64,000 nt of DNA from Flavobacterium gillisiae (lineage in GTDB: Bacteria > Bacteroidota > Bacteroidia > Flavobacteriales > Flavobacteriaceae). Where the stretch lies: assembly GCF_900107635.1 (NCBI RefSeq), contig NZ_FNRD01000010.1, positions 107,513-171,512 of the forward strand, written 5' to 3'. The notes under the pieces are model-generated. The model was not told the DNA's origin. It worked only from the letters and a program-made list of their open reading frames with translations, and searched no databases. Each line of letters opens with the position of its first letter. The first letter of the stretch is position 1. Of this stretch, positions 26,921 through 36,429 are shown in pieces. The position numbers were made by a program, and so were the translations under genes.

Positions 26921-28054
26921 ATGAAAAACATATTAATAACGGGAGGTGCAGGATTTATAGGCAGTAATCTAGCGCTTAAATTGATAGATAAAGGACATAA
27001 AGTAACGGTTATTGATAACCTTTCACCTCAAATTCATGGAGATAATCCGGAACAAAGCTCGCCTTTGTATAGAAGTATTAAAGATAAAGTGACCTTTATA
27101 AAAGGCACAGTAACCTCCAAACAAGACTGGCTTGCAGCAATTAAAGGACAGGATGTAATAGTGCACTATGCTGCCGAGACTGGTACTGGACAATCGATGT
27201 ATGAAATACAAAAATATGTAGATGTTAATGTTAATGGTACGGCAATCATGTTAGATTTATTAGCTAATGCAGCTCATCAAGTCAAAAAAGTAGTAATAGC
27301 ATCTTCACGCTCAATATACGGAGAAGGGAAATATATTAATGAAAGAGGTGAAAGTGTTTATCCTAAGCACCGTACTTCTGATTATATGGATGGAGGAGAT
27401 TTTGAAGTTAAATTTGAAGGTTCAGAGCATTTAAAATTAGTGGGTACCGATGAAGATTCTAAAATTCATCCGTCATCAGTATATGGAATTACTAAGCAAA
27501 ATCAGGAGCAAATGATCATGACGGTTTGTCCTACAATAGGAATAGCTCCAGTTGCTTTTAGATACCAAAACGTATATGGACCAGGACAATCATTAAAAAA
27601 TCCTTATACCGGTATATTGTCTATTTTTTCAACACAAATTAAAAATGGAAATGGCATCAATATTTTTGAAGATGGTAAGGAAACACGTGATTTTGTATAT
27701 ATAAATGATGTTGTTGATGCTACCATTTTAGGAATTGAAAAGGAAGAAGCAAACAATGAAGTTTTTAATGTAGGTACTGGTGTCGCTACTGATGTAATAA
27801 GTGTCGCTACCAACTTAATCAAAAATTATGGTGTAAATGTTCCAGTAGCAGTAAGTGGTAATTATCGTTTGGGAGATATTCGTCATAATTATGCCGATTT
27901 AACTAAAATAAACAGTATGTTAGGTTTTACACCTAAATTTTCATTTGAAGATGGATTAAAAGAATTTACTAATTGGGTAAATACACAAGAGGTCGAAAAA
28001 GATAATTATCAAAAGTCGATTGATGAAATGAAAGCAAAAGGATTGTATAAATAA
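26921..28054 (+). CDS. NAD-dependent epimerase, dTDP-L-rhamnose 4-epimerase-like
   Basis: An extended SDR of 377 residues starting at ATG 26921 ([16 protein letters not shown]); an in-frame ATG at 26894 lies inside the upstream gene and was rejected. The motif VIDNLSPQIHGD after the first beta-alpha-beta unit, the large insert around residues 150-175, and the catalytic YGITK are features of the Tll/WbiB group that converts dTDP-L-rhamnose to dTDP-6-deoxy-L-talose. The rml genes downstream would supply the substrate. If correct, the glycan contains 6-deoxytalose. The group assignment is by motif and is moderately sure. Confidence 0.7.
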   Translation: MKNILITGGAGFIGSNLALKLIDKGHKVTVIDNLSPQIHGDNPEQSSPLYRSIKDKVTFIKGTVTSKQDWLAAIKGQDVIVHYAAETGTGQSMYEIQKYVDVNVNGTAIMLDLLANAAHQVKKVVIASSRSIYGEGKYINERGESVYPKHRTSDYMDGGDFEVKFEGSEHLKLVGTDEDSKIHPSSVYGITKQNQEQMIMTVCPTIGIAPVAFRYQNVYGPGQSLKNPYTGILSIFSTQIKNGNGINIFEDGKETRDFVYINDVVDATILGIEKEEANNEVFNVGTGVATDVISVATNLIKNYGVNVPVAVSGNYRLGDIRHNYADLTKINSMLGFTPKFSFEDGLKEFTNWVNTQEVEKDNYQKSIDEMKAKGLYK

Positions 28055-29097
28055 TGAATTTAAAAGATAAAATTTCAGGTAAAAAAATATTATTTTTCTC
28101 CGTTCAAACTTTTAATCTTGAAAAAGAGATCAAACAAAAAATGGAGGAAAATGGTGCAATTGTAACTTATTATGATGAGAGACCTTCTAATAATAATTTT
28201 ACCAAAGGAATAATTAGATTAAAAAGAAGCCTTTATCAAAAAAAAATTGATGACTACTATCAAGGTATTTTAAAGGAGACAGGGAATATTTCTTATGATT
28301 TTTTATTTGTAAACAGAGGAGAGGTAATTACGGTAGAATTTCTTGAAAAGTTTAAGCAGCAGCAACCCAATTGTGAACTGATATTTTTCACTTGGGATTC
28401 TTTTACAAACCATGCGCATCCTACTACAATACTGAAGTATTTTCACAAAAGATTTAGTTTTGATTTAGAGGATGCAGAAAAATATAATATCGGCTTTAGG
28501 CCGCTATTCTATTTAGACAAATATAAAAACATCAAAAAAAATGATGTGTGCAAAGAAAAATATGATCTTTTGTTTTTAGGAACAGCACATTCAGATCGTT
28601 ATTTGATTAGTACCAAAGTTTCAAATTGGTGTTCAAAAAATGAACTTACAGCTTTTACCTTTTATTATATGCATAGCAAAGCTGTATATTGGTATAAAAA
28701 AAAATTTGATAAAAGTTTCAAGGAATTTGATTATAAAAAATTAAGTTTTAATAGTCTTAGTACTGATGAAATTGTAAAACTTTACACGATGTCTAATGTT
28801 ATTTTAGATATCAATCATCCTGGTCAAAAAGGATTGACTATGCGTACATTTGAGGCTATTGGATCTGGTAAGAAAATGATCACTACAAATAGCGAAGTAA
28901 AAAAATACCCCTTTTATTCTCCAGATATTTTTTATGTAATTGATAGGGATAAGATTGTTTTAGATAAAACGTTTTTTACTAGTCCAGTTTTAGCTATTCC
29001 AGAAAACATGTATTATAATTGCTCTATAGAAGGTTGGTTGGGAGATATTTTTTTAAAGTCTGAAAAAGAAGACTGGAAATCTTTAATGAACTTATAA
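28054..29097 (+). CDS. CgeB-like GT-B glycosyltransferase
   Basis: A 347-residue protein with weak but recognisable glycosyltransferase features: a Rossmann-like start (KKILFFSVQTF), FLFVNRGEV, a central YDLLFLGTAHSDR and a C-terminal motif DINHPGQKGLTMRTFEAI resembling the CgeB/Glyco_trans_1_2 nucleotide-binding site. It overlaps the preceding stop (TAATG) and precedes the reductase by 5 bp. The protein is lysine-rich with many AAA codons and has no membrane segment. A glycosyltransferase role is likely; linkage and sugar are unknown. Confidence 0.7.
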   Translation: MNLKDKISGKKILFFSVQTFNLEKEIKQKMEENGAIVTYYDERPSNNNFTKGIIRLKRSLYQKKIDDYYQGILKETGNISYDFLFVNRGEVITVEFLEKFKQQQPNCELIFFTWDSFTNHAHPTTILKYFHKRFSFDLEDAEKYNIGFRPLFYLDKYKNIKKNDVCKEKYDLLFLGTAHSDRYLISTKVSNWCSKNELTAFTFYYMHSKAVYWYKKKFDKSFKEFDYKKLSFNSLSTDEIVKLYTMSNVILDINHPGQKGLTMRTFEAIGSGKKMITTNSEVKKYPFYSPDIFYVIDRDKIVLDKTFFTSPVLAIPENMYYNCSIEGWLGDIFLKSEKEDWKSLMNL

Positions 29098-29102
29098 TAT
29101 TT

Positions 29103-29996
29103 ATGAAAATAGTTATAACAGGAATTTCGGGATTTGTGGGTCAAAATCTGTCAGTGTTTTTAAATGAAAATGGAAACGAGGTTCAAGGGCTATCATTAAG
29201 AACTGAAAATTGGTTTTTTGACAAAAAGGCTGATGTAATTATTCATCTTGCAGGAAAAGCACATGATACAACAAATACATCTTGTGAGGAAGAATATTTC
29301 AATGTAAATACAGATTTGACCAAAAAACTTTTCGATCAATTTTTGAATTCTAAAGTACGAGATTTTGTTTATTTTAGTAGTGTAAAAGCAACTGCAGATT
29401 CAATTGAGGGGGCTTTAGATGAAAACCATATTTCTAATCCGAAAACTCCGTACGGAAAATCCAAATTGGAGGCCGAGAAATATTTACTTTCACAAAAATT
29501 GCCTGCGAATAAAAGGCTTTTTATCATTCGTCCTTGCATGGTTCATGGACCAGGCAATAAAGGAAACTTAAATTTATTGTATAAAGTGGTAGAAAAAGGA
29601 ATTCCTTGGGTTTTAGCGTCTTTTGAAAACAAGAGATCCTTTTTAAGTATTGATAATCTTAATTTTTTAGTTTTAAAGACGATTAGTAATAAAAGTATTT
29701 CATCAGGAGTTTATAATTTTGCTGATGATATGGCTTTATCGACTAACGAATTAGTTAAAATTATTGCGAATGTTTCTGGTAAAAACGAAAAACTATGGAA
29801 AGTAAACGCTAATTTAATTTCAGGGATGGCAAAAATGGGTGACGTACTAAAGTTGCCATTAAATAGTGAGAGATTAAAAAAATTGACAGAAAGTTATGTG
29901 GTTTGTAATTCAAAAATCCTGAAAGCTTTAGAAATTAAAAGTTTACCAGTTTCTTCAAGAGAAGGACTCGCTAAAACCATTAAAAGTTTTCAATAA
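29103..29996 (+). CDS. NAD-dependent nucleotide-sugar reductase/epimerase (WbpV-like)
   Basis: A 297-residue SDR with MKIVITGISGFVGQN, IIHLAGKAHDT, FSSVKATAD and the catalytic YGKSK. The length, the GKAHDT motif and the pairing with a WecA/WbpL-type transferase at 36430 match WbpV/WbpK-like 4-keto reductases that make UDP-D-QuiNAc or UDP-D-FucNAc, the first sugar of many O-antigens. The PglF-like dehydratase at 40076 would supply the 4-keto substrate. Its stop overlaps the next start. Confidence 0.72.
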   Translation: MKIVITGISGFVGQNLSVFLNENGNEVQGLSLRTENWFFDKKADVIIHLAGKAHDTTNTSCEEEYFNVNTDLTKKLFDQFLNSKVRDFVYFSSVKATADSIEGALDENHISNPKTPYGKSKLEAEKYLLSQKLPANKRLFIIRPCMVHGPGNKGNLNLLYKVVEKGIPWVLASFENKRSFLSIDNLNFLVLKTISNKSISSGVYNFADDMALSTNELVKIIANVSGKNEKLWKVNANLISGMAKMGDVLKLPLNSERLKKLTESYVVCNSKILKALEIKSLPVSSREGLAKTIKSFQ

Positions 29997-31189
29997 TGGT
30001 AAATAAGTACATTCTTTTCTTTTTTTTATTTCTGAGCCAAATCGCTGTTAATGCGCAATCTATCATAGTTTTAAATGATTTCACAAACGAGAATATAAAA
30101 TACCATTTAGTCCGCCATTGGGAAGATGGTACTATAATGAATGAAGGGAAAGTAGATGGTGTTATTTATATTAAAAAAAACAATTATTATTATAAAAGGA
30201 ATTATGATACAAATCTCTATTCATCCTGGTTTGGAACCATACCAAATGATACTCTAGATGATGCTGATAGTATGCAAGCTGCTATCAATTACGCCATAAA
30301 AACTAGCCAAAATCTGATAGTTCCCTCGGGCAGATATTATATAGACAAAACCATCATTATTCCTAAACATTTTCATTATTCTATGAAAAATGTCAAATTA
30401 GATTTTTCAAATGCTACGTTATTAATCAGGAACGATATAACGGTTTTTCAAAGTGATAATTGGGATTCTAAAGTAGATTCTAGAATGTCCAATGGTATAA
30501 TTTTAGGGAATTTTGAAATTCTAAGTGAAAATGGAGACACAAATAGTTATGCTTTGAAAATTCAAGATTATCATCAAGGATCAAAAATAGAAAATATATC
30601 TTCTTTCAATGTAAAGAATCTTTTACATTCTAAAAATAATTTTTATTTAGAATTATATAATATCAATTCTAATTACAATGGAAGGGCAGGCAAAAGGTTT
30701 TTATTTGAAGGGTATCATGCTTTAAATAAATTCACAAAGCTAACCGCAACAAATTCAGATGTATGCTACAGCTTTGAAGGAGGTATGGTTGCGGCAATCG
30801 ATATGAGTAACATTTCTATTGAAGGCTGTGCAGTGGGAATTAATTTTTCTAGTGAAGTGTATAATTTACATTTGCATAGCAGTTATTTTGAAAATTTTGA
30901 GACAGCATTAGTTTTTAGTAATTATATTCACTCTGCGAAAGTTGAGAATAATTATGTGAATTTTTTAAACAATGAAAGCAGCTATTTTTTACAGTATAAA
31001 GGTTTGCCTGCTAATAATATAACTTTTAACAGCGGCAATACGTATTTAGGTACTTCTATGAAAAATTTGGTAAAAAATAAAGAAGATATTTACGGAGACG
31101 GAATTGTGTTTGAGTTTAATAAGCTCGAAGATAAAAGTATACAAATGATGCAGTTGAAAATGGGTAAAAACATTAAAATTAATAAGTAG
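29996..31189 (+). CDS. Exported right-handed beta-helix (pectate-lyase-like) protein
   Basis: A 397-residue protein with a cleavable signal peptide (MVNKYILFFFLFLSQIAVNAQ) and a Pectate_lyase_3-type start to a beta-helix: DDADSMQAAINYAIK, LIVPSGRYYIDKTIIIP. Repeated strands follow (for example LDFSNATLLIRND, and MSNISIEGCAVGINF). It is translated from the operon with a start overlapping the previous stop. Such proteins in polysaccharide loci can be lyases or hydrolases that trim the glycan, or non-catalytic surface anchors. No catalytic residues can be assigned with confidence. Confidence 0.7.
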   Translation: MVNKYILFFFLFLSQIAVNAQSIIVLNDFTNENIKYHLVRHWEDGTIMNEGKVDGVIYIKKNNYYYKRNYDTNLYSSWFGTIPNDTLDDADSMQAAINYAIKTSQNLIVPSGRYYIDKTIIIPKHFHYSMKNVKLDFSNATLLIRNDITVFQSDNWDSKVDSRMSNGIILGNFEILSENGDTNSYALKIQDYHQGSKIENISSFNVKNLLHSKNNFYLELYNINSNYNGRAGKRFLFEGYHALNKFTKLTATNSDVCYSFEGGMVAAIDMSNISIEGCAVGINFSSEVYNLHLHSSYFENFETALVFSNYIHSAKVENNYVNFLNNESSYFLQYKGLPANNITFNSGNTYLGTSMKNLVKNKEDIYGDGIVFEFNKLEDKSIQMMQLKMGKNIKINK

Positions 31190-31324
31190 CTAGTAATTGT
31201 CATTATAGTTGCTTTTTAGTTATAAGAATAAGAAAACTATTTGTCATAAGAGATTAAGATCAACTATCATAGAATGGAATGGTGAATTACAAGTGTTTTT
31301 TATAAAGATTTAAATAATAATAGT

Positions 31325-31744
31325 ATGGGAGTTCAGGTTATTGAAGGAGTTCGATTTGAAGATCATAGAGGTTCTGTTTCTTTTGTAAATGATTTTAAAT
31401 TTGAAGGGATTGAACGCTTTTACATGATTGCTAATTCAGATGAAATTCCTTTACGAGCTTGGCAAGGTCATAAATTAGATCAAAAAAATTTTTTTTGCGT
31501 AGCTGGTTCTTTTAAAATTGGCTATGTTAAGATTGACAATTGGGAAAATCCATCAAAAAACTTAAGAGTTGAAACAGTTGTTCTATCGTGCTTTGAGTCT
31601 AGGGTTTTACATATTCCTGCTGGATTTGCTAATGCTATAGATGCTTTAGAAAAGGATTCTAAATTAATTTCTTTTTCTACCTTACCATTGAGTAATGTAC
31701 AAGAGGATGATGTACGTTACCCTTCAGATTATTGGAGAATTTAA
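31325..31744 (+). CDS. RmlC-like cupin (sugar epimerase/isomerase-like)
   Basis: A 139-residue single-cupin protein: EGVRFEDHRGSVSFVNDF, WQGHKLDQKNFFCVAGSFKIG, LHIPAGFANAI. It resembles the small WxcM/FdtA-type and sugar-epimerase cupins often found in Bacteroidota polysaccharide loci. A histidine is present in WQGH. It precedes rmlC by 23 bp, so it could act on a dTDP-keto sugar, for example as a 3,4-ketoisomerase or an accessory epimerase. It follows a 135-bp gap without a recognised promoter. Confidence 0.68.
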   Translation: MGVQVIEGVRFEDHRGSVSFVNDFKFEGIERFYMIANSDEIPLRAWQGHKLDQKNFFCVAGSFKIGYVKIDNWENPSKNLRVETVVLSCFESRVLHIPAGFANAIDALEKDSKLISFSTLPLSNVQEDDVRYPSDYWRI

Positions 31745-31767
31745 AATTTAAACTAATATATACTAGA

Positions 31768-32316
31768 ATGAAAATTGAAAAAACATTTATAAAAGACCTT
31801 GTCGTAATTGAGCCTACCGTTTTTGGTGATGAACGTGGTTATTTTTTTGAATCATATAGTAAAACGAAATTCGAGGGATTAGGAATTAATATTGAATTTG
31901 TTCAAGACAATCAGTCTTTTTCAAAAAAGGGAACTTTAAGAGGTTTGCATTATCAAAATCCACCTTATGCTCAAACAAAATTGGTACGAGTTTTAGAAGG
32001 TGAAATTATTGATGTAGCTGTCGATTTAAGAAAAGATTCGCCTACTTATGGGAAAGCTTATGGCGTCTTACTTTCTGCTGAGAATAAAAAACAGTTATTA
32101 GTGCCACAAGGTTTTGCACATGGTTTCTCCGTAATTAGTGAAACAGCATCGGTTATGTACAAATGTGATCAGTTTTATAATAAAGAATCTGAAGGAGGTA
32201 TCAAGTATGATGATCCATCGTTAAGTATTGATTGGGGAATGGATTTGGAAAATGCTATAGTCTCGGATAAAGATCAAGTTTTGCCATTTATTAATGTATG
32301 TAATAGCCAATTCTAA
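31768..32316 (+). CDS. rmlC: dTDP-4-dehydrorhamnose 3,5-epimerase
   Basis: Third enzyme of dTDP-L-rhamnose synthesis, a dimeric cupin of 182 residues. The ATG at 31768 (MKIEKTFIKDLVVIEP) is the natural start; an upstream TTG at 31732 would overlap the preceding gene. Conserved residues include ERGYFFESY, the catalytic histidine in TLRGLHYQ, KLVRVLEGEIIDVAVDLR, and the tyrosine region MYKCDQFYN. Its stop overlaps the rmlD start (TAATG). Confidence 0.93.
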   Translation: MKIEKTFIKDLVVIEPTVFGDERGYFFESYSKTKFEGLGINIEFVQDNQSFSKKGTLRGLHYQNPPYAQTKLVRVLEGEIIDVAVDLRKDSPTYGKAYGVLLSAENKKQLLVPQGFAHGFSVISETASVMYKCDQFYNKESEGGIKYDDPSLSIDWGMDLENAIVSDKDQVLPFINVCNSQF

Positions 32317-33173
32317 TGCAAAAAATTTTAGTTACTGGTGCAACAGGACAATTGGGTTCTGAATTTAAAATTCTATCTAAAAATTACCCGCAATTTGATT
32401 GGATTTTTGCGGATAGAACGCAAATTTCGTTAGATTATATAAATAAGTTAATAGAGCAATTAGAAAATATTCAACCTAATATTATATTAAACTGCGGAGC
32501 TTATACCGCTGTAGATAAAGCAGAATCGGAAACGGAATTAGCCGATGTAGTGAATCACCGAGCGGTCAGCGTAATAGCGACCTATACAAAAGAGCATGAT
32601 GTGAAATTAATCCATGTTTCTACCGATTATGTTTTTGATGGCACTTCTTCAATTGCTTTGAATGAAGAGGCGCTAACCAATCCTATCAATGTATATGGAG
32701 CTACGAAACGCGCTGGAGAATTAGCCGCGTTGGCAGTTAATCCTGATGTTTTAATTATTAGAACTTCATGGGTTTATTCTAGTTTTGGAAACAATTTCGT
32801 CAAAACGATGTCTCGCTTAATGCAAGAAAGAGATAGTTTGAATGTTGTAAATGATCAAATAGGTTCTCCAACTTATGCAGCAGATTTGGCGCAAGCCATG
32901 ATGGATATAGTGAGTAATGAGAATTGGATTCCTGGAATTTATAATTATTCAAATGAAGGAGAGATCAGTTGGTACGAATTTGTATTGGCTATTCAGGAAA
33001 TTACAGGGGAACAGTGTGAAGTGAAGGGGATTCCTTCTTCGGCATATCCTACTCCAGCAGCACGTCCTGCTTATTCATTATTGGATAAAAGCAAAATTAT
33101 AGCTACTTATGGTATTGAAGTGCCTGATTATAAGGAGAGTTTGAAAAAATGTATGGGGTTGTTGAAAGGTTAA
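32316..33173 (+). CDS. rmlD: dTDP-4-dehydrorhamnose reductase
   Basis: Last enzyme of dTDP-L-rhamnose synthesis, a 285-residue SDR with the NADPH motif TGATGQLGSEF, NCGAYTAVDKAE, STDYVFDG, the catalytic YGATKRAGE and the late RPAYSLLDKSK. It closes the tightly packed operon: the next gene starts after 413 bp of repeat-rich sequence. Confidence 0.94.
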   Translation: MQKILVTGATGQLGSEFKILSKNYPQFDWIFADRTQISLDYINKLIEQLENIQPNIILNCGAYTAVDKAESETELADVVNHRAVSVIATYTKEHDVKLIHVSTDYVFDGTSSIALNEEALTNPINVYGATKRAGELAALAVNPDVLIIRTSWVYSSFGNNFVKTMSRLMQERDSLNVVNDQIGSPTYAADLAQAMMDIVSNENWIPGIYNYSNEGEISWYEFVLAIQEITGEQCEVKGIPSSAYPTPAARPAYSLLDKSKIIATYGIEVPDYKESLKKCMGLLKG

Positions 33174-33445
33174 ATGGTTAAAAGGTTTGAAGTTTAAGGT
33201 TTAGAGTTAGAAGAAAGAAGTGAAGATTTTCGTTTTTCCCCTTCCCTAAAGGGAGTCGAAAATTCAAGATTAGAGGTGAGAAGTTAGAGATTAGCAGTGG
33301 GAGTGAAGATTTTTGTTATAGAAAACGTAATTCTCATGAATTCCACGGTCGTCTCTTCGAGTGTTTTTTGCTGATAAAATAGGAGTAAGACTGGGGGTTT
33401 CATTAGCCAAAAATGTATCGAGAAGTTTAGTTTGCACAATTTGTT

Positions 33446-33490
33446 CTTGATACAATTTTATAAAAATGCTATCGCTATTTTATAAAATCA
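33446..33490. repeat. Palindromic repeat R5, copy b (gap 33174-33586)
   Basis: TTGATACAATTTTATAAAAATGCT...CGCTATTTTATAAAAT, a near-perfect AT-rich palindrome. The rest of this 413-bp gap has low-complexity GAAGTT/AGAGGT sequence and a single CCCTAAAGGG motif near 33243, but no gene. Its inverted relative is at 35171-35226. Confidence 0.65.
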
Positions 33491-33586
33491 CTTCCCGAAA
33501 CAAGTTCGGGATAAACTGAACTGACGGGAACTTTGTTGATAGCTTTAAAACACGATAACAGCTGAATAGTTACAAAAAAAATAAAA

Positions 33587-34636
33587 ATGAAAAAAATATT
33601 AATTACGGGAGGAGCCGGTTTTATTGGTTCGCATGTGGTAAGACGTTTTGTAAACAACTATCCAGAGTATCAAATATTCAACTTAGATGCCTTGACGTAT
33701 GCAGGTAATTTAGAGAATATTGTAGATATTGAAAATGCACCTAACTATACCTTCATAAAAGGAGATATTGTAGATGGGGATTTTATCGATGCTTTATTTA
33801 CTGAGCATCAGTTTGATGGTGTTTTACATTTGGCTGCCGAGTCTCATGTGGATCGTTCTATTACTGATCCGTTATCTTTTGTGAAAACAAATGTGATTGG
33901 TACTATGAATTTATTGAATGCTGCCAAAGCGATTTGGAAGGACAATATGGAAGGAAAGCGTTTTTATCATATCAGTACTGATGAGGTTTATGGAAGTCTT
34001 GGTGCTGAGGGCTTGTTTACTGAAACTACGGCCTACGATCCAAATTCACCTTATTCGGCCTCTAAAGCAAGTTCAGATCATTTTGTGCGTGCGTATGGAG
34101 AGACGTATGGTTTGCCTTATGTTTTAACAAACTGTTCTAACAATTACGGACCATTTCACTTTCCTGAAAAATTGATTCCGTTGTTTATCAATAATATTAT
34201 TCAAAATAAACCTTTACCTGTTTACGGGGACGGGAAATATACCCGTGATTGGTTATTTGTAGAGGATCATGCTGTGGCGATTGATTTGGTTTTTCACGAA
34301 GGGGTGAATCATGATACGTATAATATTGGTGGTTTTAACGAATGGCAAAATATTGACTTAGTTAAATTGCTTTGCAAAATCATGGATGAGAAGTTAGGTC
34401 GTGAAGCAGGTACATCCGAACAATTGATCTCTTATGTGAAAGATCGTCCAGGTCATGATTTGCGTTATGCAATTGATGCTAATAAGATTAATAAAGAACT
34501 AGGGTGGAAGCCTTCTGTTACTTTTGAAGAAGGGTTAGAGAAAACGGTCACTTGGTATTTGGAAAATCAAACTTGGTTGAATAATATTACTTCTGGGGAG
34601 TATGCGAGTTATTACGATAAGCAGTACGCGAATTAA
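33587..34636 (+). CDS. rmlB: dTDP-glucose 4,6-dehydratase
   Basis: Second enzyme of the dTDP-L-rhamnose pathway, 349 residues. It has [38 protein letters not shown], the active-site [10 protein letters not shown], the catalytic YSASKASSD and NCSNNYGP, all typical of RmlB. It is separated from rmlD and rmlA by repeat-filled gaps, in contrast with the compact rmlCD pair; the four genes still share one orientation. Confidence 0.95.
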   Translation: MKKILITGGAGFIGSHVVRRFVNNYPEYQIFNLDALTYAGNLENIVDIENAPNYTFIKGDIVDGDFIDALFTEHQFDGVLHLAAESHVDRSITDPLSFVKTNVIGTMNLLNAAKAIWKDNMEGKRFYHISTDEVYGSLGAEGLFTETTAYDPNSPYSASKASSDHFVRAYGETYGLPYVLTNCSNNYGPFHFPEKLIPLFINNIIQNKPLPVYGDGKYTRDWLFVEDHAVAIDLVFHEGVNHDTYNIGGFNEWQNIDLVKLLCKIMDEKLGREAGTSEQLISYVKDRPGHDLRYAIDANKINKELGWKPSVTFEEGLEKTVTWYLENQTWLNNITSGEYASYYDKQYAN

Positions 34637-34721
34637 AACTAATTTAAAGCGAATTATCCGAAGTTCATTAATGGATGCAACCAAGGAGGTTATGTTCAAC
34701 TTTATAAATTAAGGGTTTGTT

Positions 34722-35010
34722 AATTTTCTTTTAGCTCACTGTACTTTTTTTGTTAGTAGTGTTTGCTTCGCCTGTTCGCTGCGCTCGGGTGTCTGAATCT
34801 TCGATTTGCCTTGATGCAAAAGAAACAAAAGATCAAGACTGAAAATTGAAAACTTAAAAACTACCTCAAAACTATGTTCCGCAGCCCTAGGTCGGAAGAT
34901 TTCGAAGAGTGAGGTAAAATGGTTTTGGTTACTTAGAATTCGAATTGAGTAAGGATTGTTTTTACTTTTTTGCTTGATCAAAAAAGTAACAAAAAAATCA
35001 AGTCTGCGCT
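34722..35010. repeat. Dispersed repeat R3, copy b (rearranged)
   Basis: Pieces of the R3 element appear in altered order: CTACCTCAAAACTATGTTCCGCAGCCC near 34860, and the TTTTTACTTTTTTGCTTGATCAAAAAAGTAAC palindrome near 34956-34989. The GC-rich hairpin is incomplete. Sequence up to 35160 holds no gene. Confidence 0.6.
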
Positions 35011-35170
35011 CCCTCGTCGGTCAAATTAGTTTTCGAAGTCTAAAACAAAAAAACTCGCTTCGCTCAAACAGTTTTTGTTTTTACGACTTCTTCAAACATT
35101 TGACGCTCGACTGCGGAAGCTAAGGACGGGAGAGGAGTGGTGTGAAGAGTATTCTGTTAATTTCCGTCAC

Positions 35171-35226
35171 TTCGAGTGATTTTATAAAATAGCGAGAGCA
35201 TTTTTATAAAATTGTATCGAGAAGTA
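35171..35226. repeat. Palindromic repeat R5, copy c (inverted)
   Basis: TCGAGTGATTTTATAAAATAGCGAG...TTTTTATAAAATTGTATCGAGAAG is the reverse-complement form of the R5 element at 4131 and 33446. The two R5 copies flank rmlB in opposite orientation. Confidence 0.65.
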
Positions 35227-35271
35227 TGAGGTGAAGAGATCCTTTGAAAAAATAAAAAAGCATTTGATTAA

Positions 35272-35466
35272 AACGAGCCTAAAAGCTTATTTTGTATTGT
35301 TTGCTATGATACAATTATTGTAGAAATAAAAGCAGTATCACAAATACCAGTTGCATTTTACGCGCAGTTGACAAATTATTTAAAATTTACTAAATTGGAA
35401 TTGGGTATGTTGATTAATTTCGGCACGCCTTCATTAACTTATAAGAGAATAATCAATTTGAAGTAA
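35272..35466 (+). pseudogene. 3' remnant of a GxxExxY-family gene
   Basis: The frame ending at TAA 35464-35466 reads CYDTIIVEIKAV, then QIPVAFYAQLTNYLKFTK and LGMLINFG, ending YKRIINLK. This matches the C-terminal half of GxxExxY proteins (PDDEXK_3-like), common in flavobacterial polysaccharide loci. The frame opens after a stop at 35269 and no start or GxxExxY motif is present, so the 5' half is lost. It lies between the R5 copy and rmlA. A family fragment is clearly seen; any function is gone. Confidence 0.75.
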
Positions 35467-35517
35467 TTCGTTTTAAATTCGAAACATTCGTTTTAATTCG
35501 TAAAATTCGTGAAAACT

Positions 35518-36384
35518 ATGAAAGGAATTATATTAGCTGGAGGATCTGGCACCCGTTTACATCCCTTAACATTGGCAATGAGCAAGCAAATGATGCCGGT
35601 TTATGACAAGCCGATGATTTATTATCCGTTATCTACTTTGATGATGGCTGGGATTAATGAAATTTTAATTATATCGACGCCGCATGATTTACCTAATTTT
35701 AAAAAATTATTAGGAGACGGTTCTACTATAGGATGCAAGTTTAGTTATGCCGAACAAGCGATTCCTAATGGTTTGGCGCAAGCTTTTGTAATAGGTGAAG
35801 AATTTATAGGAAATGATGATGTTGCCCTAGTTTTAGGGGATAATATTTTCTTTGGTTCTAATATGCAAGAATTACTTCGTTCGAATACCAAGCCACAAGG
35901 AGGCGTTGTTTTTGCTTACCATGTTTCAGATCCAGAGCGTTATGGAGTGGTGGAATTTGACAAGGATTTAAAAGCACTTTCAATTGAAGAGAAACCTTTG
36001 GAACCCAAATCTAATTATGCGGTACCTGGCTTGTATTTTTATGATAACTCAGTAGTGGAAATTGCAAAGAATATAAAACCTAGCCCTCGTGGAGAATATG
36101 AAATCACGGATGTTAATAAAGTATATTTAGCAAAAGGAAACTTGAAAGTAGGGATTTTGAGTAGAGGAACTGCTTGGTTAGATACAGGAACATTTAATAG
36201 TTTGATGCAAGCGGGACAATTTGTTCAAGTTTTGGAAGAACGTCAAGGATTAAAAGTAGGCTGTATTGAAGAAATTGCTTGGAGACAAGGTTTTATCAGT
36301 AGCGAACAACTAAAAGAATTAGCTGATCCTTTGAAAAAGTCGGGTTATGGAGAATATCTTTTAGGTTTATTGAAACACAAATAG
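35518..36384 (+). CDS. rmlA: Glucose-1-phosphate thymidylyltransferase
   Basis: First enzyme of dTDP-L-rhamnose synthesis, 288 residues from ATG 35518 ([18 protein letters not shown]); an in-frame GTG nine bases upstream is less likely. Conserved features include [46 protein letters not shown] and WLDTGTF. It completes the rml set and is followed by the initiating transferase after 45 bp. Confidence 0.95.
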   Translation: MKGIILAGGSGTRLHPLTLAMSKQMMPVYDKPMIYYPLSTLMMAGINEILIISTPHDLPNFKKLLGDGSTIGCKFSYAEQAIPNGLAQAFVIGEEFIGNDDVALVLGDNIFFGSNMQELLRSNTKPQGGVVFAYHVSDPERYGVVEFDKDLKALSIEEKPLEPKSNYAVPGLYFYDNSVVEIAKNIKPSPRGEYEITDVNKVYLAKGNLKVGILSRGTAWLDTGTFNSLMQAGQFVQVLEERQGLKVGCIEEIAWRQGFISSEQLKELADPLKKSGYGEYLLGLLKHK

Positions 36385-36429
36385 TTCGTTATTGAGAATG
36401 GTTTAAATATTCTCTATTAAAAAAATACA

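Noticed and set aside
31732..31767. Upstream TTG start for rmlC
   Set aside because: It overlaps the cupin gene and adds residues absent from RmlC; the ATG at 31768 fits the family start.
33918..34127. 69-aa frame inside rmlB
   Set aside because: It is a shadow of rmlB in another frame, with no start context or family resemblance.
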